DNA of 64,000 nt from Cephalotrichum gorgonifer (Eukaryota > Ascomycota > Sordariomycetes > Microascales > Microascaceae), in NCBI GenBank assembly GCA_900312665.1, contig ONZQ02000001.1:354600-418599 (forward strand), in the 5' to 3' direction. The translations under genes and the position numbers were made by a program. Shown here piece after piece: positions 36,101 through 46,413 of the stretch. The notes beneath the pieces were generated by a model. That model was not told the origin of the DNA and did not search any database. It saw only the letters and a list, made by a program, of their open reading frames with translations. Numbering within the stretch: position 1 is the stretch's first letter; each line of letters starts with the position of its first letter.

Positions 36101-38318
36101 TAAGTGTTGATTGTGAACTCCACTTGTTGGTTCTGATTAAGACGACGAGATAGGCTGACGACCCTTATTACAGAGAAGCCACCAGAGGAGTGGCCGAAGA
36201 GACAAAACTGGTAGTGCTTCTGGGGAAGAGATGGCTGGCCACATGGCTCTCTATGTAAGTGTGAACCCAGGAGTGGCCGTGGCATGGGTTTAATCCTTGT
36301 CCTTTGGTGGGTTCTAAGTCTAGGTGTTAGATGCCGTATTTTACTTTTGCAACGCAATGTCGGGACAAGATCCAAGCTTCGGCCAAATCGGAGGAGAGAG
36401 AAGAGGCCCGGAAAAAGAGGAAAAGACGGGGAGACGCGGAGTCCCAGAACGACCCCGTCACTTTTGAGAAGGATAAGAAGCAGCACGACGAACTACTTGA
36501 GGCCAAGAAGAAGTACGATAGCCTACTCGAAGCCTACAACGGCAAGCTCATCCACGGCTCCCGAACTCTCGATGAGTCGTACTACCACATGGCGCAGGAC
36601 GAGAGGTTCCAGAAGGATATGAAGCAGCGCAACGAGACACAAGTGGTCACGAGAGAAATTATGGCCCAGAGCCTCACTGACAAGGACACTTCTTGGACCT
36701 TGGTCAGGGTGGACCAGCTATGGCTTTGGGTGATCAACGATGGTGAGTGAGCCTTAGCCAACCGGGAAGAAGCCTATACTCCCAATGTGCATTTTGTCGG
36801 AGGTCGCTGACATGAAATGCCTTCTTCACTGTGGATGTTCAGAGTGGTTAATTACCTGCTCAACGCACCGAGCCGACGGCTGCGAGGATCCCATCCTCAC
36901 AGGAATCCTCGACTATCTAACGAAGGAGTCTGAGGGGAGGGGGAGCCAGGATCTGCCTCTATCCACTCAGTCGATGAGCAGTCTAATCGTAGATTACTGC
37001 GTCGGGCTTTACGAGCAGGAGCACAAGTCTTTATTCGAAGATGATAAGGAGCGACATAGCTACGAGCCAAGATCGATCCGGCGTCTCTTCTCGAAGGCCA
37101 TAAACAGAGCAGTTAGTCGATAGAATCCCTTTCGAACGTATTATCTGCACCGATAAGCATGCAAAGACGAGCGAGACGGAGCTGACATGCCCTATAGGCA
37201 ATCGACGAGACCGACTTGTTTAACGAGTACATGAATCTCAAGGAGAAAGACGCGAACAGGAAGACGCACTCGTCAAGCGGAGAGATATCCGAGGCCTTCT
37301 ACACCGCCACCAAGCTCTCCTGCGACATCAAGGACATCCGTGACGAGCTCAACATCCTCAAGACTATCGCGACGTATCAGAGGACCGTCCAGGACGAGCT
37401 CCACAACGAGCCGGTTCAATCTGATCGCTCGGCATCGTACGTCGTGGACGACATTCGAGAATTAGACAAAGGCGCGACGAGAATCCAGGAGGCTGTGAGT
37501 GAATCCTGCGCGCCCGAAGCAATTTAGACTACTTCTCCCGAACTCTGGACCAACCTAAGTAGAGCAATGGGTTAACGGAGACGCCCGCACGTTGGTCTAT
37601 CATAGGTGGACAAGATACTTGCGCTTGAGCAAAACGACATCGCCATCCTACAAGCAGACGAGGGCGTGAGACAGGGAAGAACGCTCATGGTGTTTACTTT
37701 CGTCACCATCTTATTCGTAAGCTCGCGATGATTCCGCCATGATTCATAAACTGACCGCAGACCGAATGCCGTCTAACTTATCTTTTTGTGCTTCCGTCTC
37801 TAGCTGCCTCTTTCCTTCCTCACCTCTTTCTTCGCCCTCGATGTCGCTTCCTTCCTGAATACTCCGCGCTGGACATTCTTGGTTATATGTGCGTGCTTTG
37901 GAACCCGCCCTGGTCTCTTTCTCTTAAAAAGAAAACTTGGAAGATATATTAATTTTTAACCTGACCCGAACAAATCTCAATAGTCCTTGTCTCCGGGTGT
38001 CTCTTCGCCATCTTTGGCATGTATGCCATCTTCTCCGGCCGGATCGACAAGTGGATCTCGGCGCGATCCAAGAAGCTGTGTAACCAGAAGGGAAGCGAAG
38101 GTGAGAATATGGGTGGCCGGACGAGGCGTGAGAGATCAGGTAAGGAAGATGGAATGAGGCCCCCGGTGCAAGAGGTGATGAGGAGAGGACTGGGTACCCT
38201 TCGGCGGAGGAGAGCGGAGGTCTTGGATGAGGAGGCTATCCTGGACGTGGACGGGGATGGGGACGGGAGTGGGAGTGGAATCGAGTATAAGAAGAGTCGT
38301 GTTAGGTTTCGCCAGTGA
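33191..38318 (+). CDS. Ankyrin-repeat protein fused to CorA-like membrane domain
   Basis: Ten exons were joined: 33191-35605, 35677-35691 (15-nt microexon encoding MTWMN), 35809-36099, 36174-36254, 36331-36742, 36843-37111, 37198-37494, 37606-37716, 37804-37888 and 37984-38318. The product is 1436 aa. Residues ~95-610 are ankyrin repeats (blocks such as GHVEVVELLLENGADTQ and GHRGVVEILLHDDYGAD). From ~795 a fungal CorA-like region starts at FTWVHLPATN plus MTWMN, with LRSSWDEIPDRSSASRFMKPR, GEEMAGHMALY/MPYFTFATQ and LVRVDQLWLWVINDEWLITC. Charged coiled-coil-like sequence follows. Two C-terminal membrane helices lie at ~1283-1305 and ~1318-1342. The Gly-Met-Asn signature of true CorA Mg2+ channels is replaced by SFFAL after helix 1, so transport is doubtful. 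Related proteins are common and variable in number in filamentous ascomycetes. Function is unknown; a membrane-tethered ankyrin scaffold is one possibility. Confidence 0.87.
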
Positions 38319-38608
38319 GGTCTTAGGAGTGGTAAGGGTTTCGAGTACCACAGCATGGAGAGAGTGTAATAAATCTATTTATCCCGTCCTCTATTCTGTT
38401 ACTAGGAAACAAGGCGAAGAAAAGCAAACTTAGCGGAGATGTCCCAAAATATCCTACAGTATATTAGATCTAACCTCCCCGCCGAGCGCCCTTGTCCTTT
38501 TTCTTCGAGTATAATCGCCACAGAACCCCCTTTTGCGCGAGCATACTTGTCTCCCCGTCCACCACAGGATCTGGATCCGTACTCTAGAACTGGACTCCAA
38601 TTACCTGC

Positions 38609-38979
38609 CTACCTCCCCGGTCCCGACCCCGAATTCCCCCCTTTCTGAATCACCTCCACCCACTCCTCGATATTATCCTTGAGCCTCTGAAGTCGCTCGC
38701 CCGTAGTCCCATTCCCACCCGCCGAGCCCTCATCATCGACTGTAGGGACAGCGAGTCGGTCCGAGGCCGGCAGCTCTGAGCCGAAGAAGGTGTCCATGCG
38801 GTATTTGAGCTCCGAGGTAGGACTAATACGCACGAGATGATTTAACTCCAGTCTTATATGGCGGTGTAACTGGTATGGAAGTAGGTAAGGGGGTGGTGAA
38901 CGGCATATGGGGACGCAACTTACTTGGTGCCATTGGGGAGGGAGAGATGGGTGGGTGGGGATGGGGGAGTGTTCGACAT
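38609..38979 (-). CDS. Small spliced protein of unknown function
   Basis: This model was built by hand. Exon 1 is 38979-38924 (ATG in ...AATGTCGAACACTCC), the intron is 38923-38853 (GTAAGT donor, ...ATAAG acceptor, 71 nt), and exon 2 is 38852-38609, ending TAG. The product is 99 aa: a Pro-rich start (MSNTPPSPPTHLSLPNG), a compact middle (LELNHLVRISPTSELKYRMDT then FFGSELPASDRLAVPT), a Gly-rich linker, a short amphipathic helix (ERLQRLKDNIEEWVEVIQ) and a Gly/Ser end. There is no signal peptide or membrane helix. The balanced composition and a helix with regular spacing suggest a real gene, but I do not recognise the family. It is convergent with the ankyrin/CorA-like gene, whose stop is 291 nt away. 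The second exon alone is open for only 74 codons and lacks an ATG, so automatic annotation could miss it. The 3' end could also continue through a GTAGGC donor at the stop. Confidence 0.5.
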
Positions 38980-40242
38980 TCTGGTGGTGTAGCTGCCGTA
39001 TCTGTCTTACACCGCTATTTCCGACTCGGGTATGTAATGATGAGTTGTATTCCGGTCGTAATTGGTGCTATTACGTCGTATATCAAGCGGACGTCCAACT
39101 TTTGTGTACAAGTGTATGTGTTTCGAAGAATCAGTGTTCAAACTTCTGCGTTGAGTGTAAGTGTTGATCTGTGCTTAGCTCTCTCCTGGAAGAAGAGATC
39201 TCTTCACATAGACGAGATTAACTGTCTTTATATATACAACATCGACTCCCTCCCCTCCCGGAGTCGCCCATCAGGCTGGCGCGCGAGTCCTTTCCTCGCG
39301 CAACTGTGACATCCTTACCACCCGCAACCTTATGCCCCGTCGTGCCCCCCAGCGCGCGAAACACAGGAGCCCTATCGCCACAAGCCCCTTACCACTGGCC
39401 TCAGGAAATCATTCCAGGGTGTGAAGGCACAGGTGTGGCAAGACGCTAGGGGCCCAGTACGAGCAACTTCGCGCTCCGTGGGTTCGAGGCGTGGGTTGCG
39501 CAGACGCGGGCCACGTCTCGCTTGTATAATACCACGGTTACTAACACAGTATTATACATTACCGATTAGTGGTGCGCGCTGGGTCCTAATTCTGCGCAAA
39601 TGTGGTGTGGCAGGTATGCGGCTCCGAGATGGTGTGGTGCGCCGAGGGGGAGATGAGTGGGTGTGAGCACAACGCGCAGCAGCGCGTTCGCCGCCATTGC
39701 GCAGTCGAGAGGTGAGCGAAAACTTGGGTCAGAACGGGTTCCTTTGGACTTCCTGTGCTGCGCATAAATACTCGTTCCAACTTCCCCGATGCTCGAAAAG
39801 AAAAATGGCAAAATAGAACAAGAACTCTATTTCTACAGTCTATATATTTACCCCGTCGCGAGCCGCGAGGAATAGTTCCCACTTACACCTCGCACACCAC
39901 TTACACCTCAAACGCCGCTTATACCACGTACTCTTACACCATTTCCATACTTCCATACTTACCCACTCACCCACTTACACACTTACACGCACTCCTCCAT
40001 TGGCATGATTATATCCCCCACACCAGACACCGACTACAGCCGACGGACAAAAAGGATGCAACAATCCCCTTAAAAGATTACCTCGCGGTAGTTTTGAGAT
40101 GCTTCGAGCGCGGATTCGACCAGGACGATCTTCATCATATAGGTCCGACTTGAAACGACAGTACAAACACTTAAATCCCGCTCCTGCCTTGTCCTGGAGT
40201 CGGTTTCCGGTACCACTAACCAGCATCGAGCGAAAAGTGGAC
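38980..40242. other. 1.3-kb spacer before the C2H2-type gene
   Basis: This spacer presumably serves as a divergent promoter region for the small minus-strand gene and the C2H2-type gene. It contains a GC-rich patch around 39320-39560 and repeated CACTTAC/CTTACAC words around 39880-39990 (a loose ~12-nt repeat). No other gene is supported. Confidence 0.45.
39880..39990 (+). repeat. Degenerate short tandem words (CACTTACAC-like)
   Basis: Variants of CCACTTACACCTC and ACTTAC recur at irregular short spacing over about 110 nt, immediately upstream of the C2H2-type gene. This is low complexity and could be part of a pyrimidine-rich leader. Confidence 0.4.
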
Positions 40243-42065
40243 ATGGTGCAAGGCAGTAAGGCCGATGCCTACGGCGGTATGGGGCCGGGTAGCTCTCCCA
40301 CGAGGGTGAGTTCCCGAACCCATTTTACACCATCCCCCCCAACCCTCCCTTCTTCCTTGCTAGCCCCAGCCATGCATTCCGTAAGCGATATGGAAATACG
40401 GGACTAACTGATAGTAGTCGAACTCCACCGCGACCACACCGGAAAGAGCCTCACCAGAGTGCGAGGAGTGTACATCCCTGGCCTCCTCCGCGCGTGACCG
40501 GCTCGTTACCTGCGTGGCGGCCTACACCAGCCGGCGCTTAACAGAAGAGAAGGCAGAGATAGTAGACAAGCTGATGCATGTCTTCGAGATCTGGCTCGAG
40601 GCGCAGCTTGCTCGGTTCGAAGAGGCCTTCGACGACGGGGACGGCGGCAGCCCCGGGGAAAAGGGAGACTCCAACTCCCCCCTGGGGCGGCCCGACGCAT
40701 TGGCGAAGCGGGCGGGGAAGAAGCGTGGGTTCGACAGGGAGGATAAAGACGGGAAGGGACCCCCGGGTGAGGAGGGCGGAGATGGTGGCGAGGACCGGGG
40801 AGGCCAGAGCCGCGTGGGGGGGAACAAGAGGACCAAGGTGGCGCACTATAAGCTCGCGTGTCCGTACTACAAGCGGGATCCAGAGAAGTTTAGGAACTGT
40901 CGAGGCTGCACCGGACCTGGGCCAGGTTGGGACAATTTCTCCCGCGCAAAGTGAGTGTTTCTTCCCCCTTCCCTACACACTGCTCAGCTTCTCCCTCCTT
41001 TCCTCCTGACTTTCAACCCGAGACCATTCCAAATAATGAAGTGGGCCGAAGTTCTGACACAGACACCCAGAGAACACGTAGTCCGAAAACACGCAATGCC
41101 CTTCCTCTGTGTACGCTGCCAAGCGCCCTTCAGCAGCGACGAGGCCCGCCGCCGACACCTCCGCGAGGACACGCAGTGTCCCGTCCGCGAGGAGCCCGGG
41201 CCGCGGGATCTCGCCGATGGCTTCGACGAGGACCAGCTCAAGAAGCTGAAGGGGCGGCGGGGAACGAACATGACCGAGGCGGACAAGTGGCGCGACATGT
41301 ACCGCGTGCTGTTTTGCGTTACGGACGAGACCGACATACCCTCGCCGTGTAAGTTAGAACACCGCGGTGTACTATGGAATGAGTTGAATGAGTAGGGAGG
41401 GGGGTGATAGTGGTCAAGCTCTAGAGGGTAGAGGGAGTTGGGAAGAGGAAAACTGAAAAGGGGAAAGAGCACCAAGCTAACGTTAACTAGACTATGACCA
41501 GGATGAAATCTTCTACACCAGGGTGCAGAAGGCGAGCGCCGTCATCCGAGAGGAACTCCCCCCCAAGATCCGAAAGATCCTCGACGACGAAATAACGATC
41601 GAGATGCGCGGCGCAGAGCCTCGCATCGTGAGCCGTCTCGTGGATGTAGTTTATACCTTCTTCGAGCGCATGTCGCGTCCTCGGAATCCCGACGCCCCGC
41701 TATCATCCACACCCTCCACCTCCTCCGCGGGGCCCTCGCGGCCGGATACCCCCACCCCCGGCACCCCGGCTCCTGTTCCGGTACTACAGCCAACCGTGGA
41801 GGAGCATATCGACTTCAATTCGGCGATTAACATGTTCATGGTCAATGGGCTAGACCAGTCGATGGACTTCGCCGGGGACGCGGCGACCTATGCGGGATAC
41901 GAGTGGAACAGTGACGGGTGGGGGGAAGTGATATCTTCGGACTCGTCGTATACGGGTAGCGGGGCCATGTCGGCGGGGGAGTCGGCGATCGGGAGTTTGG
42001 ACACGCCGGTGGTGTCGAGTCGGCATTCATCGCCTTGTAGGTATGGGAAAAGAAGTGGAGTCTGA
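40243..42065 (+). CDS. C2H2-type zinc-finger-like protein of an expanded fungal family
   Basis: Four exons (40243-40305, 40418-40950, 41071-41348 and 41491-42065; GT-AG introns) give 482 aa. A helical block (TSRRLTEEKAEIVDKLMHVF, then a Glu/Ala-rich run) is followed by an acidic/Gly-rich linker. Next comes the family core from about residue 167: a long first finger (ACPYYKRDPEKFRNCRGC to EHVVRKH) and a second CCHC-like unit (FLCVRCQAPFSSDEARRRH to QC). A GFDEDQLKKLKGRRG segment, EADKWRDMYRVLF and IPSPYYDQDEIFYTRV follow. The C-terminal half is Ser/Thr/Pro-rich and likely disordered. This finger-plus-KW..MY..LF...IPSP pattern recurs in many predicted proteins of filamentous ascomycetes; their function is uncharacterised. 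DNA or RNA binding is inference. The start is uncertain: an in-frame ATG at 40099 would add 48 residues. Confidence 0.8.
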
Positions 42066-42956
42066 GGGGGGCATGATCACAGGTCTGGAGAGGTTGGGTG
42101 TTTGGGAGTTTTTCTTTTCCCCGACTTTCCTTTACATTAGTTCTAGTCCATCCATCTCCTTTTCGAGAATCCCTAGGAATATAGTGTTACGAAGCAGACA
42201 GAGTCTTATTACTAGAAACCAGCGGGAAATTAAAGTCGCGAGGGCGTAGAACAGGTGGCACCCATACTTGTACTCGCTTATACGGCGTCGGAGACTCTCA
42301 GAATTAGTGAATATCGGGGATACTATTATACCGAGACAAGCAGGTTTCACCTGCCCAGACCTCCCACTGAGAGTCCATAATAGCTCAATGCTTAGTCACC
42401 AACAGATTAACCTCTTGACCATTGTCCCTTGTTTGGCTCCCTTGCCTAGCATGTCCCTATTGAAACCCACATTGAGCCACGGACCCCACCAATCTGGCGC
42501 CCAAGAAGTGAGGCCATGCGCCAATTGGCGGGCCCTAGCCCATGCTCCAGCACTTCCCAGGTGGCTTCTCGAACCACCATCGTACTATGGAACTCAATAT
42601 TTCCCGATACAGCCTCTCGCTAGAATAGGAGCCTACTCCTCGTACCGTACCCACCTGCCACGGACGTGGCATTCCGCCTCCTTCCTGCGACAGGGTGGAC
42701 GGGAAACAAAACTAATATTATCTCTCGGCGTCTCAGCCTATTATACCCCTTCCGTTCCTTCATCACCAAGCCCAGGCCTTCTACTTTTTCTTCTTCCCTC
42801 TCCTTGGTGTGAATTCTACCCTCTCTCTGTCTCTCGTTCTCCGTTCTCCCTTGCTAAACAGGGGTTGACCCCGTTTTAACACCTCCCCCTCAAAACTCCC
42901 ATCCGAACGAAAAACACGGTGTCACAGTCTCCCCAAACTGCGCGCTGGGCTCCTCA
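42066..42956. other. 0.9-kb spacer before the Erv2-like gene
   Basis: An open frame of ~200 codons (42268-42879) here has no recognisable domain and contains long Pro/Ser/Leu stretches; I read it as non-coding. A GTAC-type word (ACTTGTACTCG) is at about 42266-42276. The CT-rich last 200 nt look like the leader of the next gene. Confidence 0.4.
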
Positions 42957-43762
42957 ATGGCGCGAAAACAGCACCTCTCCTTCCTCTTGATCGCGGCGGC
43001 CTTCGCCATCTTGACAACCTTCTATCTCTTGTCTGGCTCTGATGTAGCGAGAGATGTCGTCACCGCGCCCGCGGCGCAAAGTAAGCCGCAGTCGGCGGCG
43101 CCCGCATCCGATGCTGGTGTAGACGCCTTCAAGGGGGAGCCGATCGGCAAAGCGGAGATAGAGGCTATTGCGCCGGGGGCATTAAGCGGAGGGAGCATCG
43201 CACCCAAGATGGAGAATGCCACAGCCAAGTGAGACCCCCCCCCCACCCCCCCCCCCCCCCGACGCCCTTCTTTTTCCCCTTCCTCGCCCTTAACCTCCAA
43301 AATCCTCATCTTCCACCCCTGCCCCACCGGGTCGTTCGGATCCTGCACCGAATCGCTACTAACACCCTGAAAAGAGCAGAACTAGGTCGCGCGACCTGGA
43401 AGTTCCTCCACACAACCATGGCCCGATTCCCCGAGAACCCTGCTCCTGACGACTCCCTCGCCCTCCAGACCTTCGTGCACCTCTTCGCGAGACTATACCC
43501 GTGCGGTGAATGCGCCGCGCACTTCCGGAAGCTGCTGGAGAAGTACCCCCCGCAGACGAGCGGGCGGAACGCCGCTGTAGGGTGGGCCTGCTTCGTGCAC
43601 AACGAGGTGAACATGAGGCTGGAGAAGGACATCTTTGACTGTTCTAAGATCGGAGACTTTTACGATTGCGGGTGCGGGGAGGAGGGGAAGGAGGGAGAGG
43701 CAAAGGAAGGCGAGGGCAAGGAAGGGGAAGAGGAGACCGAGGCGAAGAGCGCGGATCCGTAG
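42957..43762 (+). CDS. erv2: Erv2-like FAD-dependent sulfhydryl oxidase
   Basis: Two exons, 42957-43228 and 43375-43762, give 219 aa. The intron is GT-AG with a CTACTAAC branch-like sequence and a C-rich tract just after the donor. An N-terminal signal-anchor (LSFLLIAAAFAILTTFYLLSG, residues ~8-27) points to the ER. The Erv/ALR fold starts at AELGRATWKFLHTTMARFPE. The redox-active pair is C134-G-E-C137 in YPCGECAAHF. The FAD-binding helix region contains WACFVHNEVNMRL. A shuttle CGC (C189-G-C191, in YDCGCG) matches the C-terminal disulfide characteristic of yeast Erv2. It passes electrons from protein thiols to O2, making disulfides in the ER lumen. The C-terminus is a low-complexity Glu/Lys/Gly tail. 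Confidence 0.92.
43235..43260 (+). repeat. C-homopolymer tract in the erv2 intron
   Basis: There are 26 nt of C interrupted by a single A at 43245, starting six nt into the intron. Length is likely polymorphic or uncertain. Confidence 0.8.
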
Positions 43763-44519
43763 TAGCCATTAGGGAGAGCATGGTGGGAGCCTCATGGGCT
43801 CATTCTGGGAAGGCATCGGCAGTGTTACCGACTAGGCGCTACGGTGGATCGCTGGGTACACATTCCGTTGCGAGCCGCGGTCATGGGCGGGCCGCGTTTG
43901 TATATATCGCACAGATTTGGGAAGAGACGCCCTTGTACTAGTATATATTTGACACATCACTGCCTGGGGCTGGCAACATCTGTAGCCAACAACGCCTTCG
44001 CTCTGTCCGTGAGAGGGTGAGAAGCCAGTTCATAAAGCCAACTTCCGGAGGGGGCAGCAGTCCGCCTCTTGGCCGTAGCCTCTACTAGCCCAATTCTTTG
44101 TGCAGGGAACTGATTAGGTTTCAAGGGGCCAGCAACCTTCAAACACTCGTCATTGCTCACGCGGCTTCCATGCGTTTTCTACGCCAAGGTCGAAATACAT
44201 ATCGAGTACCATATTCACCGCCTAATTATTACCATCCGCCCATGTAACCATGAAGTACCCGCGCCATTCGCCCTCGATCGCTCCCAAACTCAGGATGACT
44301 CAGCAAGGCGGTGATGCTCAACGCGTAGCCCAGCTGCCTGCATAGCTTTGGAGCTCGACCCTCCAACCTCGCTGAGCTTCCGACAACCCATTACCCTCCA
44401 CGCCCACCCCCGACATCCTCACCAATCCGATACTCGACGAACGTTTTGATTCCCACGATCTCCCCGTGCGCATTACACCCCCAGTTTTCTCCTTCCCCGC
44501 GATATATTTTCCACCCACC
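43763..44519. other. 0.76-kb spacer between erv2 and proteasome beta1
   Basis: No supportable gene. A 67-codon minus-strand frame at 43957-44160 starts with GTG and shows no known domain. The right end holds the promoter and leader of the proteasome gene. Confidence 0.45.
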
Positions 44520-45600
44520 ATGGAGTTCACCAAGACCGGCTCCCTGAACGAAGGTAGGTGAACGGCTGGCTGCTCTACCGGCGTGTGCCGTGGAGGTTTT
44601 CTGGTTCTAACCGGTTGCGGGCTCATAGATGGCATCCATGTTGATATGGATAGGTTAAAGAAGGGCGAGGTGAAGTAAGTGAGCCCCCTAGCTATCCTGG
44701 CGGTGGGAAGCGCATTGAACTGACATCTTGGCAGCCTTGGAACGTCGATGTAGGTCTCACGAAAAAAGCTTTGCTAGTCTCCTGCCCCGATGACTCGCTC
44801 TAATACCCGTTGTAGCATGGCTGTTACGTTCAAGGACGGTGTTATTCTAGGTACGTTTCTCCACCTGCCCCTCCCCCTCCCCCAAACCTCAAGCACGAGC
44901 GGCCCACTGACCAGCCGTGCAGGAGCCGACTCCCGGACGACGACCGGCGCGTACATCGCCAACCGTGTCACCGACAAGCTCACAAAGGTGCACGACACCA
45001 TCTGGTGCTGCCGGTCCGGCTCCGCTGCCGACACTCAGGCTGTCGCCGACATGGTGCAGTACTACCTCGGGCTCTACTCGACCGTAAACAACACTCCGCC
45101 CACGACCCAGACGGCGGCCTCGCTCTTCCAGGAGGTCTGCTATAGCAACAAGGATAGCCTGAGGTTGGCGCCCCTTTACCCCTTCACCCCATCTCTCACC
45201 CCTCTTTCTTTCCTAGCCCTGCCCACCTTACGACCGATTCCCCCTTCTCGTGAAAGGTCATACGCTAACCCCCCTTCACAGTGCCGGCCTCATCATTGCA
45301 GGCTGGGACGAGCGACACGGTGGCCAGGTTTACTCTATTCCCCTCGGCGGCTCCCTCCACAAGCAGCCCTACGCAATCGGCGGCTCAGGATCGACCTACA
45401 TCTACGGATACTGCGACCAGAACTGGAGGGAGGGCATGGAGGAGGCTGACGCTGTCGCGTTCGTCAAGGGTGCGCTGGCGGAGGCGATAAAGTGGGACGG
45501 GAGCTCCGGCGGCGTCATCCGGATGGTGGTGCTAACCGCAAAGGGCGCCGACAGGCACCTGTACCTGCCGGATACCCAGTACGCCGTGAGGGCACAGTAA
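44520..45600 (+). CDS. pre3: 20S proteasome subunit beta1 (caspase-like activity)
   Basis: Six exons (44520-44553, 44629-44674, 44735-44749, 44816-44850, 44923-45163 and 45282-45600) give 229 aa. The third exon is only 15 nt. The short propeptide ends at G29, and autocleavage exposes the nucleophile T30 (LGTSIMAVTFKDGVILGADS). In mature numbering D17 (D46) and K33 (K62) of the catalytic set are present, and the order ADSRTTTGAYIANRVTDKLT is that of Pre3/PSMB6. Further conserved blocks are WCCRSGSAADTQ, GSGSTYIYGYCD and IKWDGSSGGVIRMVVLT. The subunit cleaves after acidic residues inside the 26S proteasome. The ATG context (CACCATGG) is good. Confidence 0.96.
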
Positions 45601-46368
45601 GGGGGGCTGATTTGGGGAGGATGTGTGACGTGACGTGATGACAGGGCGGTTGGGAAGGGGGTTAGAAGACGAGCCCTACGAACGAGCATGTTCGTGTGGG
45701 GACTCGGTCGTGTACTCATTATTTATACGCTGCTATTTGTCCTGAATTCACCGTCTTTGGAAGAATCGAGTGCGTCGGATGAGCTAAGTGTGTCTTCTGG
45801 TTAAGGGGGGGGGGAGGGGGCTCACTACGTCGTGCGAGGGGCCATTCCTTATGAGGCGCCTGCCCACCCACCAAATTGTGTGTGCTCCCGCCTGCTTTAT
45901 TCCAAGCTCGGTAACAGCCTGTCGGGCTATCCGGAAGCAGACTCCTGATACTCCGAATAGCCTCAGCTCGGGCCGTCAAGTGAGTATTTCCCCGACATCT
46001 TTTGTTCATCCGGCCATTCATCACGCGCTCGTGATTTATCCTGGGGCGAGGCTCCGGGTCACGTCTCGGGGACCCGACATTCGGGATATATCAGTACGAT
46101 GGGCACCCAAATATCGGAATCCGGCCTCGTGGGACCTCCTTCAGTTCAAGGTCTACCCCAGTCTTGAATCCTGGCCCGTCTGTAGGTGGTTGGGGCCGGG
46201 GGGGACGGCGGGTCGGGCCGATCGGCGGCCATGGCAGAAGGAATGGGATAGGGGGGGGTTTATATCGAGAGTAACTATCGGGTGAGGTATTTATATTTGA
46301 TGGCGTGTGCCTAGGAGCACCGTTTCACTCCCATGTGAAACATGTCGTTCCCCGGACAGAGGAAGGGG

Positions 46369-46413
<45 letters not shown>
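46369..46413 (+). repeat. (GTA)15 microsatellite
   Basis: An uninterrupted trinucleotide tract of 45 nt lies in a non-coding spacer 2.6 kb upstream of the PREG-type cyclin. Confidence 0.95.

Noticed and set aside
39430..39500. GGTTCGAGGC sequence resembling a tRNA T-arm
   Set aside because: There is no acceptor or anticodon stem complementarity upstream, so it is probably chance in a GC-rich patch.
42268..42879. 203-codon open frame before erv2
   Set aside because: It has no recognisable domain and Pro/Leu/Ser-rich composition, and it covers what should be the erv2 promoter.
43957..44160. 67-codon minus-strand frame between erv2 and pre3
   Set aside because: It lacks an ATG at its start, no splice partner was found and no domain is recognisable.
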